Shown here: one piece after another, positions 6,896-13,830 of the stretch
How the letters are laid out: each line of letters begins with the position of its first letter
How positions within the stretch are numbered: position 1 is the stretch's first letter
Origin: an uncultured Catenibacterium sp.
GTDB lineage: Bacteria; Bacillota_I; Bacilli_A; Erysipelotrichales; Coprobacillaceae
Direction: 5' to 3'
NCBI RefSeq assembly: GCF_900764565.1
Contig: NZ_CAAFOM010000109.1
Location: 1-13,830, forward strand
DNA: 13,830 nucleotides
The notes under the pieces: generated by a model
Databases searched by the model: none
Told to the model about the DNA's origin: nothing
What the model saw: only the letters and a program-made list of their open reading frames with translations
Made by a program: the position numbers and the translations under genes

Positions 6896-8569
6896 ATGAG
6901 AAGTGATAATGTAAAAAAAGGAGTAGAACGTGCACCTCATCGTTCACTCTTTAATGCCTTAGGCATGACAGAAGAAGAATTAGAAAGACCTCTAATCGGG
7001 GTTGTGTGTTCATATAATGAAATCGTTCCTGGTCATATGAATCTAGATAAGATCAGTGAAGCAGTTAAGAAAGGTGTTTATTTAGCTGGTGGTGTACCAG
7101 TTGAAGTACCTGCGATTGCAGTATGTGATGGTATTGCGATGAACCATACAGGTATGAAATATTCACTTGTTACTAGAGAACTCATTGCAGATAGTACTGA
7201 ATGTCTTGCGACAGCACATCAGTTTGATGGTCTTGTTATGATTCCTAACTGTGATAAGAACGTACCAGGCTTACTTATGGCAGCCGCTCGTTTAAATATT
7301 CCAACTATTTTTGTATCAGGTGGACCAATGCTTGCAGGTAAGAAATTAAATGGCAAGAAGACTTGTCTTTCTTCACTGTTTGAAGCAGTAGGTCAATATA
7401 ATGCAGGTACTTTAGATGCCGCTCATCTTGAAGAATTTGAAGAAAAAGCATGTCCAACATGTGGTTCATGTTCAGGTATGTATACAGCGAACTCTATGAA
7501 CTGTTTAACTGAAGCACTTGGTATGGGTCTTCGTGGTAATGGTACTATTCCAGCTGTTTATTCAGCACGTATTAGACTAGCAAAACATGCTGGTATGAAG
7601 ATCATGGAATTAGTAGAAAAGAACATCAAACCAAGAGATATCATGACTCCAGCTGCATTCAAGAATGCGATGACAGTGGACATGGCTTTAGGATGTTCTA
7701 CAAACTCAATGCTTCATTTACCAGCTATTGCACATGAAGCAGGTGTTGAATTAAATCTTGAAATTGCGAATGAAATTTCTAAATATACACCAAACTTATG
7801 TCACTTAGCACCAGCAGGTTCTACATTTATGGAAGACTTAGATGATGCCGGTGGCGTATATGCAGTCATGAATGAACTTGATTCATTAGGTATCTTAGAT
7901 ACAACGGGTATTACATGTACTGGTAAGACTATTAAAGAAAATATTTCAGGATGTGTGAACTTAGATCCAGAAATCATCCGTCCTGTTGATAACCCTTATA
8001 TGAAAACAGGTGGTATTGCCGTATTAAAGGGTAATATTGCCCCTGATAGCTGTGTCGTTAAGGCAGCTGCAGTCGCACCTGAAATGATGACACATACTGG
8101 ACCAGCCAGAGTATTTGATAGTGAAGATGATGCAATCAAGGCAATCCGTGCTGGTAAGATTGTGAAGGGTGATGTAGTCGTTATTCGTTATGAAGGTCCT
8201 AAAGGTGGTCCTGGTATGAGAGAAATGTTATCTCCTACAAGTGAAATCGCTGGTATGGGTCTTGATAAGGATGTTGCATTAATTACTGATGGTCGTTTCT
8301 CTGGTGCGACTAGAGGTGCTTCTATTGGACATGTGTCTCCTGAAGCAGCCGTTGGAGGACCTATCGCATTAATTGAAGAAGGAGATATGATCTCTATTGA
8401 TATTCCAAATAATAAGATCAATGTAGCTGTAGATGATGAAACACTAGAAGCACGTCGTGCTAAATGGCAGCCAAGAGAACCTCGTATCACTACAGGTTAT
8501 TTAAGACGTTATGCAGCTCAGGTAACAAGTGCCAATACTGGTGCTGTATTACAGCCAAATGATAAGTAA
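6896..8569 (+). CDS. ilvD: Dihydroxy-acid dehydratase
   Basis: This iron-sulfur enzyme dehydrates dihydroxyisovalerate and dihydroxymethylvalerate to the 2-keto acids. Its 557 residues are full length for the IlvD/Edd family. The cluster region shows C119 in PNCDKNVPG and C192 in CPTCGSCSGM, plus metal-site motif DGIAMNHTGMKYSL. At the position where [2Fe-2S] members have cysteine (PCN), this protein has glycine, VPGH with G46, as in the oxygen-labile E. coli-type [4Fe-4S] enzyme. The C-terminal segment TDGRFSGATRGASIGHVSPEA is intact. The ribosome site AGGAGGG (6885 onwards) overlaps the leuB stop. The keto acid it makes from dihydroxyisovalerate feeds LeuA as well as valine. Confidence 0.97.
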   Translation: MRSDNVKKGVERAPHRSLFNALGMTEEELERPLIGVVCSYNEIVPGHMNLDKISEAVKKGVYLAGGVPVEVPAIAVCDGIAMNHTGMKYSLVTRELIADSTECLATAHQFDGLVMIPNCDKNVPGLLMAAARLNIPTIFVSGGPMLAGKKLNGKKTCLSSLFEAVGQYNAGTLDAAHLEEFEEKACPTCGSCSGMYTANSMNCLTEALGMGLRGNGTIPAVYSARIRLAKHAGMKIMELVEKNIKPRDIMTPAAFKNAMTVDMALGCSTNSMLHLPAIAHEAGVELNLEIANEISKYTPNLCHLAPAGSTFMEDLDDAGGVYAVMNELDSLGILDTTGITCTGKTIKENISGCVNLDPEIIRPVDNPYMKTGGIAVLKGNIAPDSCVVKAAAVAPEMMTHTGPARVFDSEDDAIKAIRAGKIVKGDVVVIRYEGPKGGPGMREMLSPTSEIAGMGLDKDVALITDGRFSGATRGASIGHVSPEAAVGGPIALIEEGDMISIDIPNNKINVAVDDETLEARRAKWQPREPRITTGYLRRYAAQVTSANTGAVLQPNDK

Positions 8570-8585
8570 AGGGGGAGAATCCAAA

Positions 8586-10262
8586 ATGTTAATGAAAGGA
8601 TCGGACATTGTAGTAGAAAGCCTTCTTGAACAAGGCGTAGATACTATCTTTGGCTATCCAGGAGGTGCCATCCTAGAAGTCTATGATAGTTTATATAAAT
8701 ATCAGGATAAGATTCACCATGTCCTCACATCTCATGAGCAGGGTGCATCTCATGCAGCCGATGGTTATGCACGTGCAACAGGTAAAGTAGGTGTCTGTAT
8801 GGCAACAAGTGGACCAGGTGCCACTAACCTTGTCACAGGTATTGCGACAGCCATGATGGATTCTATTCCTTTAGTTGCTTTAACTGCCAACGTAGGTGTT
8901 AATGCCTTAGGTAAAGATGCCTTCCAGGAAATTGATATCAAGGGTGTGACTATCCCTATTACTAAACATAACTTTATTTGTAAATCACCAGAAGAATTGG
9001 CTCCTACTATTCGTAAGGCATTCCAAATTGCGAAAGAAGGGCGTCCAGGTCCAGTATTAGTTGATATGACTAAGAATGCGACTGTAGGTTCATGTGAATA
9101 TACTAAAAAGGTGCCAGAAGCCATTGGCAGCCGTAATTATACATTCCCTACAGCTTCTATTAAGAAAGCTGTAGAAATGATTGAAGCATCAGAAAAGCCA
9201 TTCGTATTTGTCGGTGGTGGATGTATTGCATCTCAGGCAAGTGCACAATTAAAAGAATTAGTAGAAAAGATTGATGCACCAGTCACTGATACATTAATGG
9301 GTAAAGGGGCTTATGATGGTACTAACCCACGTTATGCAGGAATGCTTGGAATGCATGGTACTAAAGCAAGTAATATCGGTGTATCTGAATGTGACTTGTT
9401 GATTGCGATTGGTGTGCGTTTCAGTGATCGTATTACAGGTAATGTGGATACATTCGCAAAGAATGCGAAAATTATCCATATTGATGTGGATGATGCAGAA
9501 ATCGATAAGAATGTACCTGTTGATTTAGGTATTGTCGGAGATGCAAAAGATGTCATTGAAGCTATTAATTTAACTTTAACACAGCAAAACCATCCAGCAT
9601 GGATGAAAGAAGTTCGTACATTAAAGGATCGTTATCCTTTAACATATGATCAGTCAAGATTAACTGGTCCATATGTCATTGAACAGATTGATAACTTCAC
9701 TGATTCTCAGGCTATTATCACAACTGAAGTAGGTCAGAACCAGATGTGGGCCGCTCAGTATTATCATTACAGACGTCCTAGACAGTTCTTAAGTTCTGGT
9801 GGACTTGGTACTATGGGTTATGGACTAGGTGCAGCAATGGGAGCTAAATATGGCTGTCCTGACCAGTTAGTATTCAATATTGCAGGGGATGGATGTTTCC
9901 GTATGAACCTCAATGAATTAGCCACTGCATCACGTTACAATATTCCAATTATTGAAGTCGTATTAAACAACCATGTACTTGGAATGGTAAGACAGTGGCA
10001 GACATTATTCTATGGTGAACGCTATAGTGCCACAGTACTTCATGATAAAGTAGACTTCTGTAAGGTAGCAGAAGGATTAGGCTGTAAAGCAATCCGTGTC
10101 ACTAAGAAGGAAGAAGTTATGCCTGCTTTACAGGAAGCAGTGGATTATCATGGTCCAGTAGTCATTGAATGTATCATTGATGATGATGATAAAGTATTCC
10201 CAATGGTAGCCCCAGGAAGCTCTATTGCGGAAGTATTTGATGAAGCAGATATTAATAAGTAA
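8586..10262 (+). CDS. ilvB: Acetolactate synthase catalytic (large) subunit
   Basis: This thiamine diphosphate enzyme condenses two pyruvates, or pyruvate with 2-ketobutyrate, in the first common branched-chain step. The ATG at 8586 is chosen because GGGGGAG (8571-8577) lies eight bases upstream; an in-frame ATG at 8529 falls inside ilvD and has no such site. The product is 558 residues, the usual length. Catalytic glutamate E51 is in SHEQGASHAADGYARATG. The thiamine-binding motif begins GDG at 434-436 and runs to LNN (GDGCFRMNLNELATASRYN). Glutamine and lysine positions of the family lie in GKDAFQEID. It is the anabolic, FAD-type enzyme expected to pair with the ilvN product rather than catabolic AlsS, since ilvN is in the operon. 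It is the last operon gene and is followed by a strong terminator. Confidence 0.96.
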   Translation: MLMKGSDIVVESLLEQGVDTIFGYPGGAILEVYDSLYKYQDKIHHVLTSHEQGASHAADGYARATGKVGVCMATSGPGATNLVTGIATAMMDSIPLVALTANVGVNALGKDAFQEIDIKGVTIPITKHNFICKSPEELAPTIRKAFQIAKEGRPGPVLVDMTKNATVGSCEYTKKVPEAIGSRNYTFPTASIKKAVEMIEASEKPFVFVGGGCIASQASAQLKELVEKIDAPVTDTLMGKGAYDGTNPRYAGMLGMHGTKASNIGVSECDLLIAIGVRFSDRITGNVDTFAKNAKIIHIDVDDAEIDKNVPVDLGIVGDAKDVIEAINLTLTQQNHPAWMKEVRTLKDRYPLTYDQSRLTGPYVIEQIDNFTDSQAIITTEVGQNQMWAAQYYHYRRPRQFLSSGGLGTMGYGLGAAMGAKYGCPDQLVFNIAGDGCFRMNLNELATASRYNIPIIEVVLNNHVLGMVRQWQTLFYGERYSATVLHDKVDFCKVAEGLGCKAIRVTKKEEVMPALQEAVDYHGPVVIECIIDDDDKVFPMVAPGSSIAEVFDEADINK

Positions 10263-10264
10263 TT

Positions 10265-10330
10265 AAAAAGGCTGTTAAATTAATGAGAGTAGAAAGATAT
10301 ACTATCTCATTAGCATTTACAGCCTTTTTA
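10265..10330. terminator. Bidirectional terminator after ilvB
   Basis: AAAAAGGCTGT (10265-10275) pairs with the segment ending at 10329 (ACAGCCTTTTT). The stem continues with TAAAT/ATTTA and TAATGAGA/TCTCATTA, with small bulges, around an apical loop near 10293-10301. The 5' A run and 3' T run make it usable on both strands. It can end the leu-ilv transcript from the left and the minus-strand accessory transcript from the right. It starts two bases after the ilvB stop. Confidence 0.92.
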
Positions 10331-10372
10331 CATGTTTAATTTTTTTTGCTATCTTAACAATTTACAGAATCT

Positions 10373-10800
10373 TTAACTTGTGTGAATCTGCTTTTCGTCT
10401 GCCGAAAACTTAAAGGATACATAATTTCCAGATCCAAATTCAAAATCACTTGTTTTAACTGAAGCGTAATACTTATAGCCTTTTTTAGCATCCGCTTCTT
10501 TTCCATGATAAATTGCAGGTCCTTTAATCAAATAAACCCATTCAGATCTTAAAGCACCATTTGAATTTCGTAATCTTCCAAATGTTGGCAATGATGCAGA
10601 AACTTCAGTGGTTTGAAAAGAAGCAATTTGAGTTGATGTTGTCTTTTTGTTATAAATATTTAAGTCTTTTACCTTACCATAAGTTGGAAGATTATTTATT
10701 CTGCCAGTACTTGTCTATGTGCTGGCTTCCACAGTGACTAAGGAAACACAAATTGTCATTAAAGAAATTAAACCAATAGTCATTATTCTTTTTGTTTCAT
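10373..10800 (-). pseudogene. Broken gene for a small secreted protein
   Basis: The minus strand has an ATG at 10800-10798 with AAAGGAG upstream. It reads MKQKE and then stops. Adding one A to the A5 run restores MKQKRIMTIGLISLMTICVS, a normal signal peptide ending near VEAS. The same frame then meets one TAG (10717-10715) and continues open to TAA at 10375-10373. The whole would be about 142 residues. The mature part has two similar segments, NLPTYGKV and SLPTFGRL, then a tyrosine- and lysine-rich end (YKYYASVKTSDFEFGSGNYVSFKFSADEKQIHTS) that looks like beta structure. I do not recognise the family. The reading frame is conserved beyond both lesions, so decay is recent, or one or both are sequencing errors. 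The start overlaps the stop of the membrane protein gene (ATGA), so the pair was one operon. A secreted effector, bacteriocin or signal is possible but unproven. Confidence 0.7.
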
Positions 10801-11261
10801 GGTTTTCTCCTTTCGTGTTTTATGAAAAATAAATACAGTATTGGAATATAGAGGATGGTACCAATTGGTAATACATTTAAAAAATCATATTGTAAAAAAG
10901 TGATAGAGGTTAATATAGATGATAAATGACACAAATCTCCACTATATACATAAAATGAATGATAAGTAGTAAATATTGTAATAAAGAATACAGAATAATA
11001 AAATAAAATTATTTTATCTAATAATGTAATATCAAATAAGCGTACACTCATTTTATAATAAGTAAAGAATAGAATGAGTAATAGTAAGCTGCTAGCCAAC
11101 AGAATTTTTGAAAAAATATTAAATTGAATAAGGTAATCTGTTTGATCAATTACAGCTCCGGGAGATATGTATGCAGTAAAATGTTTTTCTTTTAAAAATA
11201 TAGAAACGGCTATTACAATAGCAAAGAAACTTATTTTTATGATTAAATGTAATTTTTTCAT
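10797..11261 (-). CDS. Small membrane protein with four predicted helices
   Basis: I do not recognise the family. From the ATG at 11261 the product is 154 residues. Hydrophobic segments lie at about 4-23, 51-69, 84-104 and 130-147, with an outer or inner loop of about 27 residues between the first two, and a basic tail (KHERRKP). A start 15 codons earlier (TTG at 11306) is open, but it lies on top of the likely promoter, so the ATG is preferred. An AAAGGAG lies 16 bases before this ATG, unusually far. With the -10 at 11272-11277 the mRNA would begin only a few bases before the ATG. The gene overlaps the broken secreted-protein gene by four bases. Size and pairing would suit an immunity, export or processing partner, but this is inference. 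Confidence 0.72.
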   Translation of the reverse strand: MKKLHLIIKISFFAIVIAVSIFLKEKHFTAYISPGAVIDQTDYLIQFNIFSKILLASSLLLLILFFTYYKMSVRLFDITLLDKIILFYYSVFFITIFTTYHSFYVYSGDLCHLSSILTSITFLQYDFLNVLPIGTILYIPILYLFFIKHERRKP

Positions 11262-11271
11262 CGTATTAAAT

Positions 11272-11302
11272 AGTATACTCCTTTTGATTTTATATTTGTC
11301 AA
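11272..11302 (-). promoter_or_regulatory. Promoter of the minus-strand membrane/secreted pair
   Basis: Read on the minus strand, TTGACA (11302-11297) and TATACT (11277-11272) are both close to sigma-A consensus. The spacer is 19 bp, longer than the ideal 17, so the promoter may be weak or need an activator. The divergently placed LytTR regulator is one candidate. Its predicted start falls almost on the ATG at 11261, which would give a nearly leaderless message. Confidence 0.6.
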
Positions 11303-11324
11303 GCAAATTGTTTGAGGACTCATT

Positions 11325-11456
11325 ATGTTAGAAATAGCTTTCGTTCTTGTTTCTGCTATGGGTATTAATATAGTCATTATCTCCTTTATCATTTTGAAAT
11401 TAAATATTGATCGACCTACTTCAATTTCATTATTAATTATATTAAATGTATTTTAG
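11325..11456 (+). CDS. Possible 43-residue hydrophobic peptide
   Basis: An ATG at 11325 has GAGGA (11314-11318) six bases upstream. It opens a 43-codon frame that begins MLEIAFVLVSAMGINIVIIS and ends ...LLIILNVF before TAG. It has one or two membrane-length hydrophobic stretches, about residues 4-23 and 30-42, split by KLNIDRPTS. No family is recognised. It could be a small membrane peptide, a signalling-peptide precursor, or the amputated start of a larger membrane protein such as a lost sensor. AT-rich DNA yields hydrophobic short frames by chance, so support rests mainly on the ribosome site. Confidence 0.35.
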   Translation: MLEIAFVLVSAMGINIVIISFIILKLNIDRPTSISLLIILNVF

Positions 11457-11724
11457 TTTTCAATAAGAGCGTGTTTAAAGGTGAATTAATGAGATGAAAG
11501 GTATTTACCAAAGATAAAATTTTAACTGTGTGACACTCTTGCACCACTATTTCCAAGTAAATGTTATACATATAAAATGATAAGACAATATCTATTGGAT
11601 GATTATTATAGGATGAGTACATCATGATATATGCTTTTTGAAAGATTATAGTATAATATTTTTAACCACTTTATTAATAATATTAAAAAGACTATTCGTA
11701 TTTTGTGAAAGGATGATTAATACA
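11457..11724 (+). promoter_or_regulatory. Intergenic region with candidate promoter of the LytTR system
   Basis: No gene is seen here. A perfect TATAAT lies at 11652-11657, 68 bases before the regulator ATG, but the -35 position 17 bp upstream (ATATGC) is poor. That is common for activator-dependent promoters. Upstream, TTAACTGT (11522-11529), reading ACAGTTAA on the other strand, resembles a single AgrA/LytTR half-site. It overlaps a short inverted repeat GTGT-G-ACAC (11528-11536). The second half-site is not clear, so self-activation is only a suggestion. Confidence 0.4.
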
Positions 11725-12426
11725 ATGAAAATTGCGATAGTAGATGATGATTCTGTTTTTATGGATGAAGTAAAGGATATTATAGTTGAAAGGATTAATA
11801 AAATTGGTATAAATGATTTTTCAATCTCTACATTTTCTTCACCTGAGCAGTTATTGGTAGACATTCATTCATTTGATTTGCTTATTATAGATGTTGAAAT
11901 TAATCAATATAATGGAATCAGTATATGTAATCAAATTAGAAAATCTAACACAGACATTATTATTATGTTTATTAGTTCTTACACAACATATGTATTTAAT
12001 TCCTTCACCGTTTCACCATTTTCTTATATTTTAAAGAAGAATTTAAAAAATAAAGGGATATCTGAAATTGATCGTTGTCTGCAATTTTATATGAATAAGA
12101 ATAAGATACTTAAAATCTCATCATTTGGTATTGAATACTCTCTTGTTCAAAGAGATATTACAGTTATTTCAAAAATGAGGGATAAGTGTATTTTTTATTA
12201 CAACGATAAACAATTTGAATCAAGAATGAATTTAAAAGATATACTTATGGATCTTTCACCATTTTTTGTTCAAATCAATAAGTCTGATATTATAAACTTG
12301 AATTTTGTGTCTTATATTTACAAAGATGAAGTAACTTTAAATAGCGAAGAAAAGTATTATATCAGCCGTAGAAAGATAAAAGACGTTCATGAAAAGTGGA
12401 TGCAATTTTTAAGAGAAGGAGGATAA
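11725..12426 (+). CDS. LytTR-family response regulator (AgrA-like)
   Basis: This is a two-component DNA-binding response regulator of 233 residues. The receiver domain (about 1-115) begins MKIAIVDDDS, with acidic residues D7-D9. The phosphoacceptor is D56 in LLIIDVEI, the switch serine is near S84, and the conserved lysine is at K104 or K105. A LytTR DNA-binding domain fills about 127-228, with the typical INKSDIINLNFVSYI and ISRRKIK segments. ATG 11725 is chosen because it begins the receiver domain and has GAAAGGA upstream. Earlier in-frame starts (11638, 11713) would add a hydrophobic lead over the promoter or leave no ribosome site. It is followed nine bases after its stop by the sensor gene. 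Likely targets are its own promoter and the divergent membrane/secreted pair, as in agr- and blp-type loci. Confidence 0.9.
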   Translation: MKIAIVDDDSVFMDEVKDIIVERINKIGINDFSISTFSSPEQLLVDIHSFDLLIIDVEINQYNGISICNQIRKSNTDIIIMFISSYTTYVFNSFTVSPFSYILKKNLKNKGISEIDRCLQFYMNKNKILKISSFGIEYSLVQRDITVISKMRDKCIFYYNDKQFESRMNLKDILMDLSPFFVQINKSDIINLNFVSYIYKDEVTLNSEEKYYISRRKIKDVHEKWMQFLREGG

Positions 12427-12435
12427 GTTCATATT

Positions 12436-13650
12436 ATGGGGGATTTTGTTGTTAACTTTTTTGAATCATTAGGATATGTATATTTTGTATCACAATGTAT
12501 AAATAGAAATGAAAAATACAAACCTTTACATAGTTATTGTTTATTTATGTTATCATTGGTTATTTTAACAGTTTCATCATATTTTACTACTATTGATCAA
12601 ATTTCACTGTTTCTTATCAATGCTATCGCATTTTTAATATGTTACAGATATTCTAGCAATTCTTCTATTGAAATTATATTTTTACTACTCTATGCTGAAA
12701 CATTAATTATCATCTCAAATATATTTTCATTGTTTTTATTTCAAAATATATTTCATAAAAGTATATCACTTATTTTTTCAACACCTCGTTTACTACTTTT
12801 GGTTTCTTTATTTAGTAAGCTGTTATTTTGTTCATTAAGTTTCTTTTCGTCTAAGATTATGAAAAAAAGAAATTTTGCCTATAGCAAATCCTTGCTCATA
12901 TTGGTTATTATCATTTCTATTTCTTTCTGCACATTAGCATATAGCTTTTTAAATTTATTGTCTAATCGAGTTGACCAACAAACATATTTTACTCTTTTGA
13001 TTAGTTTATCTATTTTGCTGATTCTAAATTATGCATTATACAACATTTTGAAAGAAGAAAATTATAAACAGATGAAAAAAAACATTCAATATTCTGAATT
13101 TGAAAATATGAAATTTTTCATTGAAGCAACAAAGAGTATTAATGATGAAAATAGAAAATTAAAACATTGTTTAGAAAATGTTCTTCTCATTTTGAAAAAA
13201 GAGAAACAAAATAAGAACATTAAAAATATCTGTTTAAAACTGCAAAATATCGAAAATAATCCACCACAATTTATAGAAACAGAAAACAGTGTTATTAACA
13301 ATATTTTTAATACTGTTATGCTTGTTTACAAAGATAAGAATATTCATTGGAATTTATATTTTGAAAGCAATCTTTTAGAAATTGAATCTCTTGATTTAGC
13401 AATTATTCTAGATTCGTTGCTTAAGCTTGTTATTGAAAATATAGATTTGAGTAAAGAAGTCGTATTCAAAACTAGAGAAAAATCAAAATTTTATTATTTA
13501 TCATTAAGTTTTTATTGTAAGGGTAAAAGTAAAACAGAATTGTATCCTATTTTGTTGGAAAATATAATAAAAAAATACTCGGGGAAAATGATTATTAAGA
13601 CAAACGATAAAATATGTTGTGATATCATTTTAAATAAAATCAAAGTTTAA
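12436..13650 (+). CDS. AgrC-like membrane sensor with degenerate GHKL kinase domain
   Basis: The product is 404 residues. Six or so membrane helices fall at about 34-50, 55-70, 79-102, 117-138, 152-175 and 183-204, with a possible short one at the start. A cytoplasmic helix and a C-terminal domain laid out like GHKL sensor kinases follow. KLKHCLENVLLIL aligns with the usual RHDIKNHL box, keeping H244 but changing its neighbours. Where ATP-binding N-boxes read GNLLDNAIEA, this protein reads DSLLKLVIEN (326-335), so both key asparagines are replaced. The glycine-rich G-box before the last helix is also missing (ELYPILLENIIKKYSGK, 368 onwards). The fold seems kept but ATP binding is doubtful. 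AAGGAGG lies 13 bases before the ATG. The gene forms an operon with the LytTR regulator and codes the membrane half of the pair. Confidence 0.8.
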   Translation: MGDFVVNFFESLGYVYFVSQCINRNEKYKPLHSYCLFMLSLVILTVSSYFTTIDQISLFLINAIAFLICYRYSSNSSIEIIFLLLYAETLIIISNIFSLFLFQNIFHKSISLIFSTPRLLLLVSLFSKLLFCSLSFFSSKIMKKRNFAYSKSLLILVIIISISFCTLAYSFLNLLSNRVDQQTYFTLLISLSILLILNYALYNILKEENYKQMKKNIQYSEFENMKFFIEATKSINDENRKLKHCLENVLLILKKEKQNKNIKNICLKLQNIENNPPQFIETENSVINNIFNTVMLVYKDKNIHWNLYFESNLLEIESLDLAIILDSLLKLVIENIDLSKEVVFKTREKSKFYYLSLSFYCKGKSKTELYPILLENIIKKYSGKMIIKTNDKICCDIILNKIKV

Positions 13651-13830
13651 GAAAAATATTGCTAGTAAATCATTAAATTTAGCTTACCACTTGTTTTTTA
13701 TCTAATTCAACTTGACATTATTTCTAATAGTTGTAAAACGCTTTTTAAAGGGTAGATGAGTGCCATGATAACTGAAAACTATGTAAAAAAAACATTTTAA
13801 AATTTAAGGATAATGATTATGTAAATAAGA
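13651..13830 (+). other. AT-rich tail after the sensor gene
   Basis: No convincing gene is seen. GCTA-gt-AAAT (13661-13670) can pair imperfectly with ATTTAGC (13677-13683), and a T run follows only after eight further bases, so it is at best a weak terminator. A perfect TTGACA lies at 13712-13717, but no good -10 box stands 16-18 bp downstream (TAAAAC at 13734). A promoter for a gene beyond the window edge is possible. Confidence 0.3.

Noticed and set aside
8529..8585. An upstream in-frame start for ilvB inside ilvD, adding 19 residues
   Set aside because: The added residues are not family-like, and the strong GGGGGAG site is placed for ATG 8586.
8188..9556. Minus-strand frames of 60-119 codons inside ilvD and ilvB
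   Set aside because: They are antisense shadows of strongly conserved enzymes, without ribosome sites or independent signals.
11437..11625. A 62-codon minus-strand frame between the divergent units
   Set aside because: It has no recognisable ribosome site or domain and lies in a likely regulatory gap.
13765..13800. An 11-codon plus-strand frame after the sensor gene (MITENYVKKTF)
   Set aside because: It is too short, its purine-rich site is about 12 bases away, and it has no features of a signal peptide.
1..13830. CRISPR arrays, tRNA or rRNA genes, insertion sequences
   Set aside because: No regularly spaced repeats, no cloverleaf with a CCA end, no rRNA segments and no transposase motifs were seen on either strand.

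Overview
The window suggests a low-GC, AT-rich, anaerobic Firmicute, most likely a gut lineage such as Erysipelotrichia or Clostridia. The evidence is the T-box leader, perfect sigma-A boxes, strong GGAGG ribosome binding sites, an oxygen-labile-type IlvD and LytTR/GHKL regulation. The genus cannot be fixed by reading alone. The first 20 bases are Illumina adapter, so base 21 is the true start of this contig.

Left edge (21-696): the last 30 codons of an unrecognised gene, its hairpin terminator, then a consensus sigma-A promoter (TTGACA, 17 bp, TATGAT) and a long leader. The leader reads as a leucine-type T-box riboswitch: CUC follows GAA in the specifier loop, a T-box core lies at 606-619, and a terminator ends at 669.

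Operon (697-10262): eight closely packed plus-strand genes in the order leuA-ilvN-ilvC-leuC-leuD-leuB-ilvD-ilvB. They encode every leucine-specific step from 2-ketoisovalerate to 2-ketoisocaproate and the common valine/isoleucine steps (acetolactate synthase, ketol-acid reductoisomerase, dihydroxy-acid dehydratase). No aminotransferase or threonine deaminase is in view. The two acetolactate synthase subunits sit about 5.7 kb apart. Two overlapping hairpins, one capped by a UACG tetraloop, lie between ilvC and leuC. A hairpin flanked by A5 and T5 ends the operon and can serve both strands.

Right side (10331-13830): visibly more AT-rich accessory DNA. On the minus strand are a small four-helix membrane protein gene and, overlapping it by 4 bp, a broken gene for a secreted small protein (one frameshift, one in-frame TAG). 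Divergent from them on the plus strand are a possible 43-residue hydrophobic peptide, a LytTR response regulator and an AgrC-like sensor. The sensor keeps its histidine but seems to have lost the ATP-binding N and G motifs. Together this looks like a decaying or unusual peptide-signalling or bacteriocin-type locus. No substrate, peptide or exporter can be named from the sequence.
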